A DNA stretch of 10,000 nucleotides from Penaeus vannamei (Eukaryota > Arthropoda > Malacostraca > Decapoda > Penaeidae). A program made the position numbers and the translations under genes. The notes under the pieces were generated by a model that was not told the origin of the DNA, made no database searches, and saw only the letters and a list, made by a program, of their open reading frames with translations. How positions within the stretch are numbered: the first letter of the stretch is position 1; every line of letters starts with the position of its first letter. The stretch is from positions 4,319,006 through 4,329,005 of the forward strand of contig NC_091588.1 of the NCBI RefSeq assembly GCF_042767895.1. Reading direction: 5' to 3'. Below, in pieces: positions 1 to 8,855 of the stretch.

Positions 1-490
1 TCTGCACTCAGGCATATGGTATTTAACAATAATAACGTGCATATTATCTTCACTAATTATTTTCTTTGTAGTTCAGCAATTGTATTACTTTATATTGTCA
101 GATATATAACCGTACGATACGTTTTCCAGTCCCGGCAGCAACACCAGCGTGGGAAACACGTTTTGAACACGTATGGCTCGAGACCAAACATGAACTCAAA
201 TATATGGAGTTTTACCGCGTGCCTTGACAGCTCTATTTCACTCTTTACTCTGATGTACACCAAGCTAAAGCCAACACCATAGGCCAGAGACATATAACAT
301 AAAATAAGGAGAGTGAATTATAGTATTGTAGTACCAAGGTTAAACGTGGTGTTGACGAGACACAGGCGTCCGCCATATTTCGACTTTCATTCATAAAAGA
401 GTCGATTGTTTTACTAAAATAAATGACGGGATTGCCAAGCTTTTACTGATCGATTTCAAGTTCTATATGCAGATTGGCTCGTTAAACAGA
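1..490. other. Unannotated unique sequence
   Basis: Mildly AT-rich DNA. The overlapping short frames on both strands (88 and 67 codons) have no recognisable domain, and I found no repeats or splice-flanked open segments that I would defend. Confidence 0.5.
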
Positions 491-492
491 TA

Positions 493-497
493 TTATG

Positions 498-583
<86 letters not shown>

Positions 584-684
584 TGTGTGTTGAGAGAGAG
601 AGAGAGAAGGTGGGGGGACCGGAACAGGGAGGGAGAGAGAAAGTGAAAGAGAAAGGGAAAGAAAAAGAGAGAAATGAGAATGGG
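493..684. repeat. Compound (TA)n-(TG)n-(GA)n microsatellite
   Basis: (TA)n from about 499 to 534 passes directly into (GT)n to about 590, then (GA)n at 592-607, then a looser purine stretch (GGGAGAGAGAAAGTG and similar) to about 684. The His/Thr- or Tyr/Ile-rich frames across it are artefacts. Confidence 0.95.
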
Positions 685-689
685 ATAAT

Positions 690-1104
<415 letters not shown>

Positions 1105-1182
1105 ATTTGTACACGTATATGTGAATACACATACGCACACAGTATATATGATACATTTGTACGTGTATGTATCCTTATTCAT

Positions 1183-1450
1183 TTCTCCCCCCTCCCCTCC
1201 CCTCTCTCTCTCTCGCTCTCTCCCTCTCACCCCCTCCCCCTCCTCCTCCCTCCCCCTCCTCTCCCTCTCCTCTCCCCCTCCCTCTCCCCTCCCACCCTCT
1301 CCCCTCTCTCTCCCTCCACCCCTCCCCCTCTCTCCCCCCCTCCCTCACTCTCCCTCCCCCCCTCCCTCTCCTCTCCCCCCCTCTCTCTCCTCTCCCTCCC
1401 CCCCTCCCTCCCCCTCCCCCTCCCCCGCCCTCTCCCTCTCTCTCTCTCTC
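1183..1450. repeat. Pyrimidine tract of CT/CCCT type
   Basis: About 268 bp of almost pure pyrimidine on the + strand, with only a few purine interruptions (G at 1215, an occasional A or G later). It mixes CTCT, CCCTCCC and CCCCCC runs. The Pro/Ser- or Gly/Arg/Glu-rich frames on the two strands reflect composition only. Confidence 0.95.
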
Positions 1451-1662
1451 GTTACACAAATTGCCTGTTTGGCTGCCAATGAATGTGTGTAATGATTGTT
1501 GACCTTTTTACAACGCCCTTCTGCTCAGGCGTCCACTAACCACGCCCTCTGCTTCTACGTCAAAATGTCACCTGAATTCTATAGACCTTTTTAACCTGAA
1601 TGCGTTATTGATCGGTAACGAGAAAGTAACTTTATATACCTGTTGCGGCAAGAACGGTACCT
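1451..1662. other. Unannotated unique spacer
   Basis: Unique sequence between the pyrimidine tract and the T-rich stretch. No gene or repeat is recognised. Confidence 0.5.
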
Positions 1663-1790
1663 TTTTTTGTCGTTATTATTTTTATTTTATTTTTTATTTT
1701 ATTTGTTTTTTGCTTATTTTATTTTATATTTTTGTTTATTTATTCTTATTTGTTTATTTATTTATTTATTTTTTGTTGTTGCTGTTAAAA
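1663..1790. repeat. T-rich (TTTA)n-like low-complexity stretch
   Basis: Runs of T broken by A about every 3-6 bases, with a clearer (TTTA)n part at about 1753-1770. Short Phe/Tyr/Leu-rich frames that look membrane-like arise from this composition. Confidence 0.85.
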
Positions 1791-2277
1791 TGTGTTATGG
1801 TTTCTATAGATTCTACTTTATACAGTGATAGCTTAACGTACGAAAGTTAATTATAATCAATATAATTATAATTATCATAATTTCCCATTCTAAGAGAAAA
1901 AACAATAAAAATATATATTGCCACAGAGATGGGATGGCTTACTGTATATCGCTATACCACAATAATTCGTGAAGTAATAAATTTAGATACAAATTTCCAC
2001 ATCTATATATAAAGAAAAAAAAATGCCTGTACCATGATTATATTTTGATACAATACAACACTGATGTGGACCACTGTTACATCTATATAAATGTCGGGGT
2101 TATAAATATGTACCGATACAGCTTGGCACTCATATATGTACCACAGTCACAACATGTACCATTCATAGCCGTTAATTGTACCAGTAGCTTCCACGCTCTC
2201 ACCTTCTGCAAATTGTCCAAGTCAACATCACATTTTTTTTTCCGAGTCGTTCTCTTCTTGAGTCTTGCAACTCTTGA
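1791..2277. other. Unannotated AT-rich sequence
   Basis: AT-rich DNA with a quasi-palindromic AATTATAAT region near 1850-1882 and several short A runs. The 88-codon frame at 2045-2311 runs into the 46-bp minisatellite and has no known domain. Confidence 0.5.
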
Positions 2278-2463
2278 GGTTGACTTTATGCTTTATACTA
2301 CAGGGGGTTGAGGACTTTCGTGTTATCAACTCTATGCTTTTTACTATAAGGGTTTTGGGGAATTTTGTTTTATCAACTCTTTGGTTTATACCACAGGGGG
2401 TTGAGGACTTTTGCGTTATCAACTCTATTCTTCATACCACAGGGGTTTGACGAATTTTGTGTC
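2278..2463 (+). repeat. 46/47-bp minisatellite, four copies in alternating subtypes
   Basis: Imperfect units begin at about 2278, 2324, 2371 and 2417, with the shared elements TATCAACTCTATGCTT and TATACCACAGGGG. Copies 1 and 3 continue as GGGGGTTGAGGACTTT, while copies 2 and 4 continue as GGGTTT(T/G)...GAATTTTGT. This implies a ~93-bp dimeric unit duplicated once. Confidence 0.85.
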
Positions 2464-2633
2464 ACCAAGCATCCAAGATCCCAAACTGCTGATGGAATTT
2501 ATTTGGTTGATAATGCTCAATGCTCTTCCGAATGGGCTGAGTCATAAATAATTTTCTTTTGGTGTGCTTTTTGCGGAGGTGGAGAAGACATGAGGGAAAG
2601 TGGGTCCAAAGGTGCTTTCAGACCAACTAGTTG

Positions 2634-2658
2634 CCCCCCCCCCCCCAAAAAAAAAAAA
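2634..2658. repeat. C13-A12 double homopolymer
   Basis: Thirteen C residues directly followed by twelve A residues, just after ACCAACTAGTTG, which contains the palindrome CAACTAGTTG. Confidence 0.85.
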
Positions 2659-3011
2659 TGCGTTTATTATATATTTCGTTAACTTAAATTTCATCTGGGA
2701 CATATGTACAGTATATACACACATATCTGTCAGTTCATATATATATATTTAGATGTATCTATCTGTTTACTTATCTATCTTTGTTTTAACTATCGATAAA
2801 TTCACGTTAAGGAGAAAGTTTAGATAAACAAAACATTTGATAAACGTATTTTTAGGCAGTTGATCTGAGAACACCTCTGGGCGCGCGTACCTTCATATGT
2901 TAACCTTGTATGGTACAGATTTCTCATGCTTGGTGCACCACATTGCAGTTTCGTCGGGAAGACATTAACGTATCTATGAGATCTGCTAGAATATTTTTGC
3001 GTTGTTATAAA

Positions 3012-3042
3012 CTTGCCTGTATGCGTAAACAATACAGGCAAG
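3012..3042. other. Perfect 11-bp hairpin
   Basis: CTTGCCTGTAT at 3012-3022 is the exact reverse complement of ATACAGGCAAG at 3032-3042, with a 9-base loop. Pairing can resume after one mismatch (AA with TT). There is no T-run, coding neighbour or known RNA family to explain it. Confidence 0.6.
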
Positions 3043-3144
3043 GTTGGGTGTGCGTATGTGTGTTTATATGTATGTATGCATGTGTGTGTGCGTTTATATA
3101 CTTATTCGTTTATTATTTATTCATACTCCCTCTTTCTTTCTCAC

Positions 3145-3348
3145 ACACACACGTACACAATATTTGCACACACACATACATACACAATGTGTACACACAC
3201 GTACACAATATGTACACACACGTACACAATATGTACACACACGTACACAATATGTACACACACGTACACAATATGTACACACACGTACACAATATGTACA
3301 CACACGTACACAATATGTACACACACGTACACAATATGCACACACACG

Positions 3349-3447
<99 letters not shown>

Positions 3448-3452
3448 GCGCG
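3145..3452. repeat. (CA)n tract with nested 21-bp array and (CG)n end
   Basis: Seven identical 21-bp units (GTACACACACGTACACAATA plus T) fill 3191-3337, preceded by two diverged units from about 3145. A (CA)n run of roughly 90 bp follows (about 3352-3445), then CGCGCGCG ending at 3452. All three + frames are open because 21 is divisible by three; this is not coding evidence. The 21-bp unit is itself a modified (AC)n and probably grew out of the microsatellite. Confidence 0.93.
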
Positions 3453-3483
3453 TCACTGAAGTTAAGACGTGTAATGCATATTT

Positions 3484-4664
3484 TCGAAGTTAATGTAATA
3501 GTTATGTCATCTGATTTGACAGTATCGAAACTAATCTGGCCGTTATGTAATCTGAATTCAAATTATCGATCGAAATTAATGTAATAATTATGTTATCTGA
3601 TTTGACAGTATCGAAACTAATCTGGCCGTTATGTAATCTGAATTCAAAATATCGATCGAAATTAATTTAAAAGTTATGTCATCTGATTTGACAATATCGA
3701 AACTAATCTGTCCGTTAAGTAATCTGAATTCAAAATAGTGTCGTTGGCTCATTTATGTTGAAGTTTACTATTGTTCAACATTTACTAAACTAATCTGGCC
3801 GTTATGTAATCTGAATTCAAAATGGTATCGATCGAAATTAATATTATAGTTATGCCATCTGATTTGACAGTATCGAAACTAATCTGGCCGTTAAGTAATC
3901 TGAATTCAAAATAGTGTCGTTGGCTCATTTATGTTGAAGTTTACTATTGATCAACATTTACTAAACTAATCTGTCCGTTATGTAATCTGAATTCAAAATA
4001 TCGATCGAAATTAATGTAATAATTATGTTAGCTGATTTGACAGTATCTAAACTAATCTGGCCGTTATGTAATCTGAATTCAAAAATCGAAATTAATGTAA
4101 TAATTATGTTAGCTGATTTGACAGTATCTAAACTAATCTGGCCGTTATGTAATCTGAATTCAAAATAGTGTCGTTGGCTCATTTACGTTCAAGTTTACTA
4201 TTGATCAACATTTACTAAACTAATCTGTCCGTTATGTAATCTGAATCCAAAATATCGATCGAAATTAATGTAATAATTATGTTAGCTGATTTGACAGTAT
4301 CGAAACTAATCTGATTGAAACTAATCTGGCCGTTATGTAATCTGAATTCAAAATAGTGTCGTTGGCTCATTTACGTTGAAGTTTACTATTGATCAACATT
4401 TACTAAACTAATCTGTCCGTTATGTAATCTGAATTCAAAATGGTATCGATCGAAATTAATATTATAGTTATGTCACCTGATTTGACAGTATCGAAACTAA
4501 TCTGTCCGTTATGTAATCTGAATTCAAAATATCGATCGAAATTACTTTAATAATTGTTAGCTGATTTGACAGTATCGAAACTAATCTGGCCGTTATGTAA
4601 TCTGAATTCAAAATAGTGTCGTTGGCTCATTTACGTTGAAGTTTACTATTGATCAACATTTACT
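3484..4664 (+). repeat. Composite satellite of two monomer types sharing a common core
   Basis: Thirteen full copies of a core K (AAACTAATCTG[G/T]CCGTTA, then TGTAATCTGAATTCAAAAT) recur with AAACT starting at 3528, 3614, 3700, 3787, 3876, 3963, 4049, 4130, 4217, 4303 (with a 15-bp partial duplication at 4318), 4405, 4494 and 4578. Spacing is 81-89 bp. The stretch between cores is one of two unrelated or highly diverged types. X is ATCGATCGAAATTAATGT and onward to TTTGACAGTATCG. Y is AGTGTCGTTGGCTCATTTA and onward to CAACATTTACT. The order is X X X Y X Y X X Y X Y X X Y, the last Y lacking its core. Nearly every core carries an EcoRI site (GAATTC). No protein is suggested. Confidence 0.93.
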
Positions 4665-4770
4665 TCCCGCCAATCAGGAAGAGTTGCCAGTTATGGATAA
4701 CAAAGAGCGTCACCGCTGTATGGACCTGTCTCTACGATGTTCATAAATGCCACTTGAACCTCAACCATGT

Positions 4771-5285
4771 AACAGTTCACTTAACAGTTTACTTAACAGT
4801 TTACTTAACAGTTCACTTGACAGTTCACTTGACAGTTCACTTAACAGTTCACTTGACAGTTCACTTGACAGTTCACTTGACAGTTCACTTGACAGTTCAC
4901 TTGACAGTTCACTTTACAGTTTACTTAACAGTTTACTTAACAGTTTACTTAACAGTTCACTTTACAGTTTACTTACCAGTTTACTTAACAGTTCACTTTA
5001 CAGTTTACTTAACAGTTTACTTAACAGTTCACTTTACAGTTTACTTAACAGTTTACTTAACAGTTTACTTAACAGTTTACTTAACAGTTCACTTTACAGT
5101 TTACTTACCAGTTTACTTAACAGTTCACTTAACAGTTTACTTAACAGTTCACTTTACAGTTTACTTAACAGTTCACTTTACAGTTTTAACAGTTCACTTT
5201 ACAGTTTACTTAACAGTTTACTTAACAGTTCACTTGACAGTTCACTTGACAGTTCACTTGACAGTTCACTTAACAGTCCACTTAC
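4771..5285 (+). repeat. 12-bp minisatellite (ACAGTTYACTTR type)
   Basis: About 43 head-to-tail copies of a dodecamer, AACAGTTTACTT or GACAGTTCACTT, with few variants at the first two positions (AA, GA, TA, AC) and at T/C after GTT. One unit near 5183 has lost three bases. Because the period is a multiple of three, two + strand frames stay open for more than 180 codons (repeating Leu-Thr-Val-His/Tyr, or Asn-Ser-Leu-Leu). The third frame has stops in most units. I see no start context, splice site or composition arguing for translation. GACAGTTCACTT units cluster near both ends and TTTACTT units in the middle. Confidence 0.93.
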
Positions 5286-5420
5286 TATATAAGGAAATAG
5301 AGCAATTAAGTGTTGCTATAAGTAATAAAGTGCCGTTATAAGCCGATGAGAAGTTAAAACTCAACTTTCAATTAAAGAACGAATGATAAGTCTTTAAAAT
5401 GTCGAAGCCCACAGAGCAGT

Positions 5421-5457
5421 AAAAAAAAAAAAAGAAAAAAAAAAAAAAAAAAAAAAA
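5421..5457. repeat. Poly(A) tract
   Basis: A13, one G, then A23. No AATAAA lies within 40 bases upstream and I see no target-site duplication, so it cannot be assigned to a retroposed copy. Confidence 0.85.
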
Positions 5458-5658
5458 CGATTTTAAATAAAAGCGTCGATACCTAAAGAGCTTTATTTCA
5501 GAACTTACCCGAGTGCAAAACATCAGATGAAACTGCTACTTAAAGCCGACGTAACTATTCCTTGCTTATCAAGTGTGAGTTTCCGACAAAATAGCACAAG
5601 AGTGAATGCTGGTCGAAGGGTGATATTTTATAATTACGTCTTTTATCGTAATCATTCG

Positions 5659-5897
5659 TGACTCAATTTGAACAAGCATTTAACCAGGGGAAGCGTAAAT
5701 CAGTAGCAACTGGAGGAGGTGTCATGGCGTCTGATTCTTCTTTGTTTTTGTTTGTTTGTGTGAAAAAGCACATGGGGTTTATTTTGATGACGTCGCAAAA
5801 TTTACGGATGTTTTGGGAATATGGTCGATCATTTTGGTCTCTTCAATTCTCAAAAAGGATGGAAAATAATGGCGGGGAGGGATCTCGTATATAAAGG
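5659..5897 (+). promoter_or_regulatory. Speculative promoter-like cluster (AP-1, CRE, TATA motifs)
   Basis: TGACTCA (AP-1 type) lies at 5659-5665, TGACGTCG (CRE-like) at 5788-5795 and TATATAAAGG (TATA-box type) at 5888-5897. They are in order on the same strand as the BTB exons and about 1.5 kb upstream of the first. If real, transcription would start near 5920. Each motif is short and could occur by chance. An open frame of 78 codons (5658-5894) overlaps the cluster but matches no family I recognise. Confidence 0.2.
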
Positions 5898-6372
5898 AGA
5901 ATAAGCAAAAAGTATGCAAGTATTCATATGCTTTACGACTGTTCAAATCTAACTGTTAATAGTGCAGAAAATCGGAGGAAATGCCCAATGAAGAAATGAG
6001 GTTAAATAACAACCATTTGTATCCAATAGTGTAGTTTAAGAGACCAGTTCTAGTGGGAAAATAGGTCTTTTGAGGTGTGATTTTCATGGATCTCGTCCAA
6101 GTGATATTCATTTGTGCAAATAACTGTAAAATGAACATCAAATTTGCAGAAGTAAATAGTTGACAGTGATTTTCATTTTTATTTTTGATTTGATTTCAAT
6201 TTTGATATAAATGCACCACAGCAATATGCATGAAACTTGAGGGGTATTAAATGTATATGGTTTTATAATTTTCCACCTCACGTGATGAACAATAAAAATA
6301 AATATCCTTTCAGTGCTTTCGTGTAATGATGAGCTAAGAGCCACAGATTTTGTGGACACGCACGCACACGTA

Positions 6373-6483
<111 letters not shown>

Positions 6484-6589
6484 ACACGCACATACACTTA
6501 CATAAACACATGTGACGCGTATATATTTCCTATAGTCTGTGAAAATATGTCTGGTATTGTAATTCCAGAGACCAAGTTCAGTTTAATTT

Positions 6590-6748
6590 AATGACATTCT
6601 GCCCATTACAAAAAGAAAAAAAGAAAGAGAAAAAAGGAGTATTTTATTATCCCAATTTAGTAAATGACATTCTGTCCATTACAAAAAGAAAAAAAGAAAG
6701 AGAAAAAAGGAGTATTTTATTATCCCAACTTAATAAATGACATTCTGT
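6590..6748. repeat. 73-bp tandem duplication
   Basis: AATGACATTCTG begins at 6590, 6663 and 6736. The first two copies are full length and almost identical, containing the purine run CAAAAAGAAAAAAAGAAAG and GGAGTATTTTATTATCCCAA. The third stops after about 12 bases, so the array is 2.2 copies long. Confidence 0.92.
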
Positions 6749-6924
6749 AGCAATTTTCGCTTCGGTGGAAATAGTACATGGTGGTGTTCCCCCTTATTAT
6801 ACCCTGTAGGGAACAAATGCTTGCTATGATGTATAGGTTGTATTTGCTGTATTTCATGATCTGTATTTTACTTTGCTGTTCCATTGAAGTAAATAGTTTA
6901 TTAAATGTATTTTTTATTATCTTG

Positions 6925-7250
6925 TGTAGTTTTCAATCCCATTAAACTGAATAGTTTTTTTTTTAATGATCTGCTGTGTATTCGTCTTTAGAATTTAGTT
7001 TTATAGTTTTATTAAACTACAGGTTAATCTGAATAATCTACTGTTTCCTTTGCAGTCTCATGAAACGTTTTTAAAATCTGCTGTTTCCTTCGCAGTCTTA
7101 TTAAACTAATAAAATTGTTTCCTTTGCAATTTCATTAAAGAAACAAAATTAAAAATCGGTTTCCCTTGCAATCTCATTAAACAAAAAAAATGATGTTTCT
7201 TTGTAATCTCATAAAAAAAATCTGCAGATTGCTTTTCAGTCTCATTAAAC
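6925..7250 (+). repeat. Degenerate ~40-bp repeats with acceptor-like cores
   Basis: Diverged copies of a unit like CTGTTTCCTTTGCAGTCTCA followed by TTAAACTAAT. The clearest copies have their CAG/CAA position at 7055, 7095, about 7129, about 7171, about 7206 (GTAA) and 7239, so the spacing is 33-42 bp. Older copies with only ATTAAACT recognisable lie near 6940 and 7010. Three copies retain a pyrimidine tract ending in CAG. The block lies 140 bp upstream of the true-looking acceptor at 7386. Confidence 0.65.
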
Positions 7251-7253
7251 TAA

Positions 7254-7290
7254 AATAATAATAATAATAATAATGATAATAATAATAATG
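7254..7290. repeat. (AAT)n microsatellite
   Basis: About a dozen AAT units with one TGA-type interruption, between the acceptor-like repeats and the acceptor of the 69-nt exon. Confidence 0.85.
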
Positions 7291-7347
7291 GATTAATGAA
7301 ATGGATAAATACAGTACAATGAACTATTATGAACATCAGAGATTCAC

Positions 7348-7386
7348 GAAGCTTATTTTCTTTTCTTTTTTTTTTCTTTTTGGCAG
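7348..7386 (+). promoter_or_regulatory. 3' splice acceptor of the 69-nt exon
   Basis: A pyrimidine tract interrupted mainly by a few A residues (TTTTCTTTTC followed by a long T run) ends in GGCAG at 7382-7386. It matches a strong metazoan acceptor and defines the exon start at 7387. Confidence 0.65.
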
Positions 7387-7455
7387 ATGGAGGAGATGAC
7401 ACCTCGAGACAGGATGCTTCGGAACAGCCTTCTTCCCCTTCTCAAGGACCTCAGG
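7387..7455 (+). CDS. Probable upstream coding exon of the BTB gene
   Basis: A 69-nt segment between a strong acceptor (long T/C tract ending TTTTTGGCAG at 7377-7386) and a near-perfect donor (AGG|GTAAGT, GT at 7456). Two reading frames are open. Frame B takes one base from an earlier exon and reads GGDDTSRQDASEQ then PSSPSQGPQ. It ends with one spare base that makes Glu with AG of the 8856 exon, so the phases match through the ordinary CAG acceptor. The product would be a short Ser/Pro/Gln-rich, probably disordered, lead-in to the BTB domain. Frame A starts at the ATG that begins the exon (MEEMTPRDRM...LLKDLR, 23 codons). It reaches the BTB frame only if the second AG at 8857 is used. I prefer frame B because it needs no special acceptor, but frame A would supply a start codon just upstream of the BTB domain. 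No known family is recognised in either 23-residue reading. Membership of the same gene is inferred from strand, phase and proximity. Confidence 0.6.
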
Positions 7456-7461
7456 GTAAGT
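7453..7461 (+). promoter_or_regulatory. 5' splice donor of the 69-nt exon
   Basis: AGG|GTAAGT: the intronic hexamer is the metazoan consensus. The first (CT)n block begins about 15 bases downstream. Confidence 0.65.
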
Positions 7462-7472
7462 GGGGTTTTCTC

Positions 7473-7955
<483 letters not shown>

Positions 7956-8139
7956 TGAAAAAGTTATTGCAATTTCCATTTTCCTTGCTTTGTTGTACTT
8001 TATTTAACTTACATACTCCACAACTTCTGTCTGAGTTTCCTATACTTTACTTTCCTTTCTTCAACTCTACGAAAAGAAAAAAAAGGCAATTTCCATTTTC
8101 TGTTTTCCTTATTTTACTGTCCTTATGTCTAGACTTAGA

Positions 8140-8347
8140 CCAATCCAACCAAATAAAAAAAAAAGAAATAATAAAATAATATTACAAAAGTACAAAAAAA
8201 TATATAATAAGAAGAAATAAGATATCAATAATGATAAAGAATAAAAATTATAATAAAGGAAATTATAATTATAAAAAAACAAAAGAAAATGATAATAAAA
8301 AGAAAAACATGATAATAATAAAGAAAATAATAATAAAAAAGAAAAAA
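8140..8347. repeat. A-rich low-complexity stretch
   Basis: Runs of A with interspersed AATAAT, AAGAAA and ATAATA motifs. There is no exact period and no coding signal. It probably shares an origin with the AATAATAAAA part of the array that follows. Confidence 0.75.
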
Positions 8348-8843
8348 AAATCTATTTCCATATTAATATTAATTTCCATATTAATAATAAAGAATAAATA
8401 AATAATAATAAAAAAGAAAATGAAACCAAATTTACCATTTCCGTATTAATTTCCATATTAATAATAAAGAGTGAATATATAATAATAAAAAGAAAATAAT
8501 GAAAGCAAATTTACTATTTCCATATTAATATTAATTTCCATATTAATAATATAGAAGGAATAAATAATAATGTAAGAGAAAATAATGAAAGCAAATTTAC
8601 CATTTCCATATTAATATTAATTTCCATATTAATAATATAGAAGGAATGAATAATAATAAAAAAAAAAATAATGAAACCAAATTTACCATTTCCGTATTAA
8701 TTTCCATATTAATAATAAAGAATAAATAAATAATAATAAAAAAGAAAATAATGAAAGCAAATTTACCATTTCCATATTAATAATAAGGAATAAATAAATA
8801 ATAATATAAAAGAAAATAATGAAAGCAAATTTACCATTTTCCT
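8348..8843 (+). repeat. AT-rich intronic tandem array ending at the BTB-exon acceptor
   Basis: Units of about 68-86 bp contain CAAATTTACCATTTCC, one or two TATTAATTTCCATATTAAT blocks and an AATAATAAAA-rich segment. CAAATTTAC begins at 8427, 8506, 8592, 8678, 8758 and 8826, and a partial earlier unit starts near 8348. Long (86 bp) and short (79/80 bp) forms are mixed, differing by a TATTAATAT-type block. The final unit, from 8821, passes into the functional-looking pyrimidine tract and CAG at 8855. Confidence 0.85.
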
Positions 8844-8855
8844 TTTCCCCTCCAG
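8837..8855 (+). promoter_or_regulatory. 3' splice acceptor of the BTB exon
   Basis: The pyrimidine tract TTTTCCTTTTCCCCTCCAG ends at 8855. The sequence just before it (GAAAGCAAATTTACCATTTTCC) is the last unit of the AT-rich intronic array, so acceptor and repeat are continuous. A second AG two bases downstream (8856-8857) offers a frame-changing alternative. Confidence 0.8.

Larger units (their letters stand above)
2464..3140. other. Mostly unique sequence with isolated repeats
   Basis: It holds the C13-A12 tract, a few TATC/TATA clusters (2736-2780), the 11-bp hairpin (3012-3042) and a TG-rich shoulder (3044-3110). I see no gene. Confidence 0.5.
5286..6360. other. Largest non-repetitive stretch of the left two thirds
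   Basis: About 1 kb of unique DNA, apart from the poly(A) tract and a short GATTT/TTATTTTT segment near 6175-6200. Open frames are no longer than 78 codons and show no domain. It could hold promoter or untranslated sequence of the downstream gene, but nothing proves this. Confidence 0.45.

Noticed and set aside
16..293. Overlapping 88- and 67-codon frames
   Set aside because: Short, on opposite strands over the same bases, with no motif. Nothing supports either.
1643..1850. Phe/Tyr/Leu-rich frames resembling membrane proteins
   Set aside because: They are caused by the T-rich (TTTA)n stretch.
2910..3584. 224-codon His/Thr-rich frame and its partners on both strands
   Set aside because: It is made of (CA)n and the 21-bp array. 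Every frame of such repeats is open.
3484..4664. CRISPR-like array (constant core with differing segments between)
   Set aside because: There are only two recurring inter-core sequences rather than many unique spacers, and the context is eukaryotic. It is a composite satellite.
4649..5341. 230-codon frame of repeating Leu-Thr-Val-His/Tyr
   Set aside because: It is produced by a 12-bp repeat with no gene signals. A second frame is open as well, as expected for a period divisible by three.
5421..5457. Poly(A) tail of a retroposed gene or SINE
   Set aside because: No AATAAA just upstream, no identifiable body and no visible target-site duplication.
5658..5894. 78-codon frame in unique DNA as a small gene
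   Set aside because: No recognisable domain, no splice context and no homologue that I can name. The length is within chance expectation.
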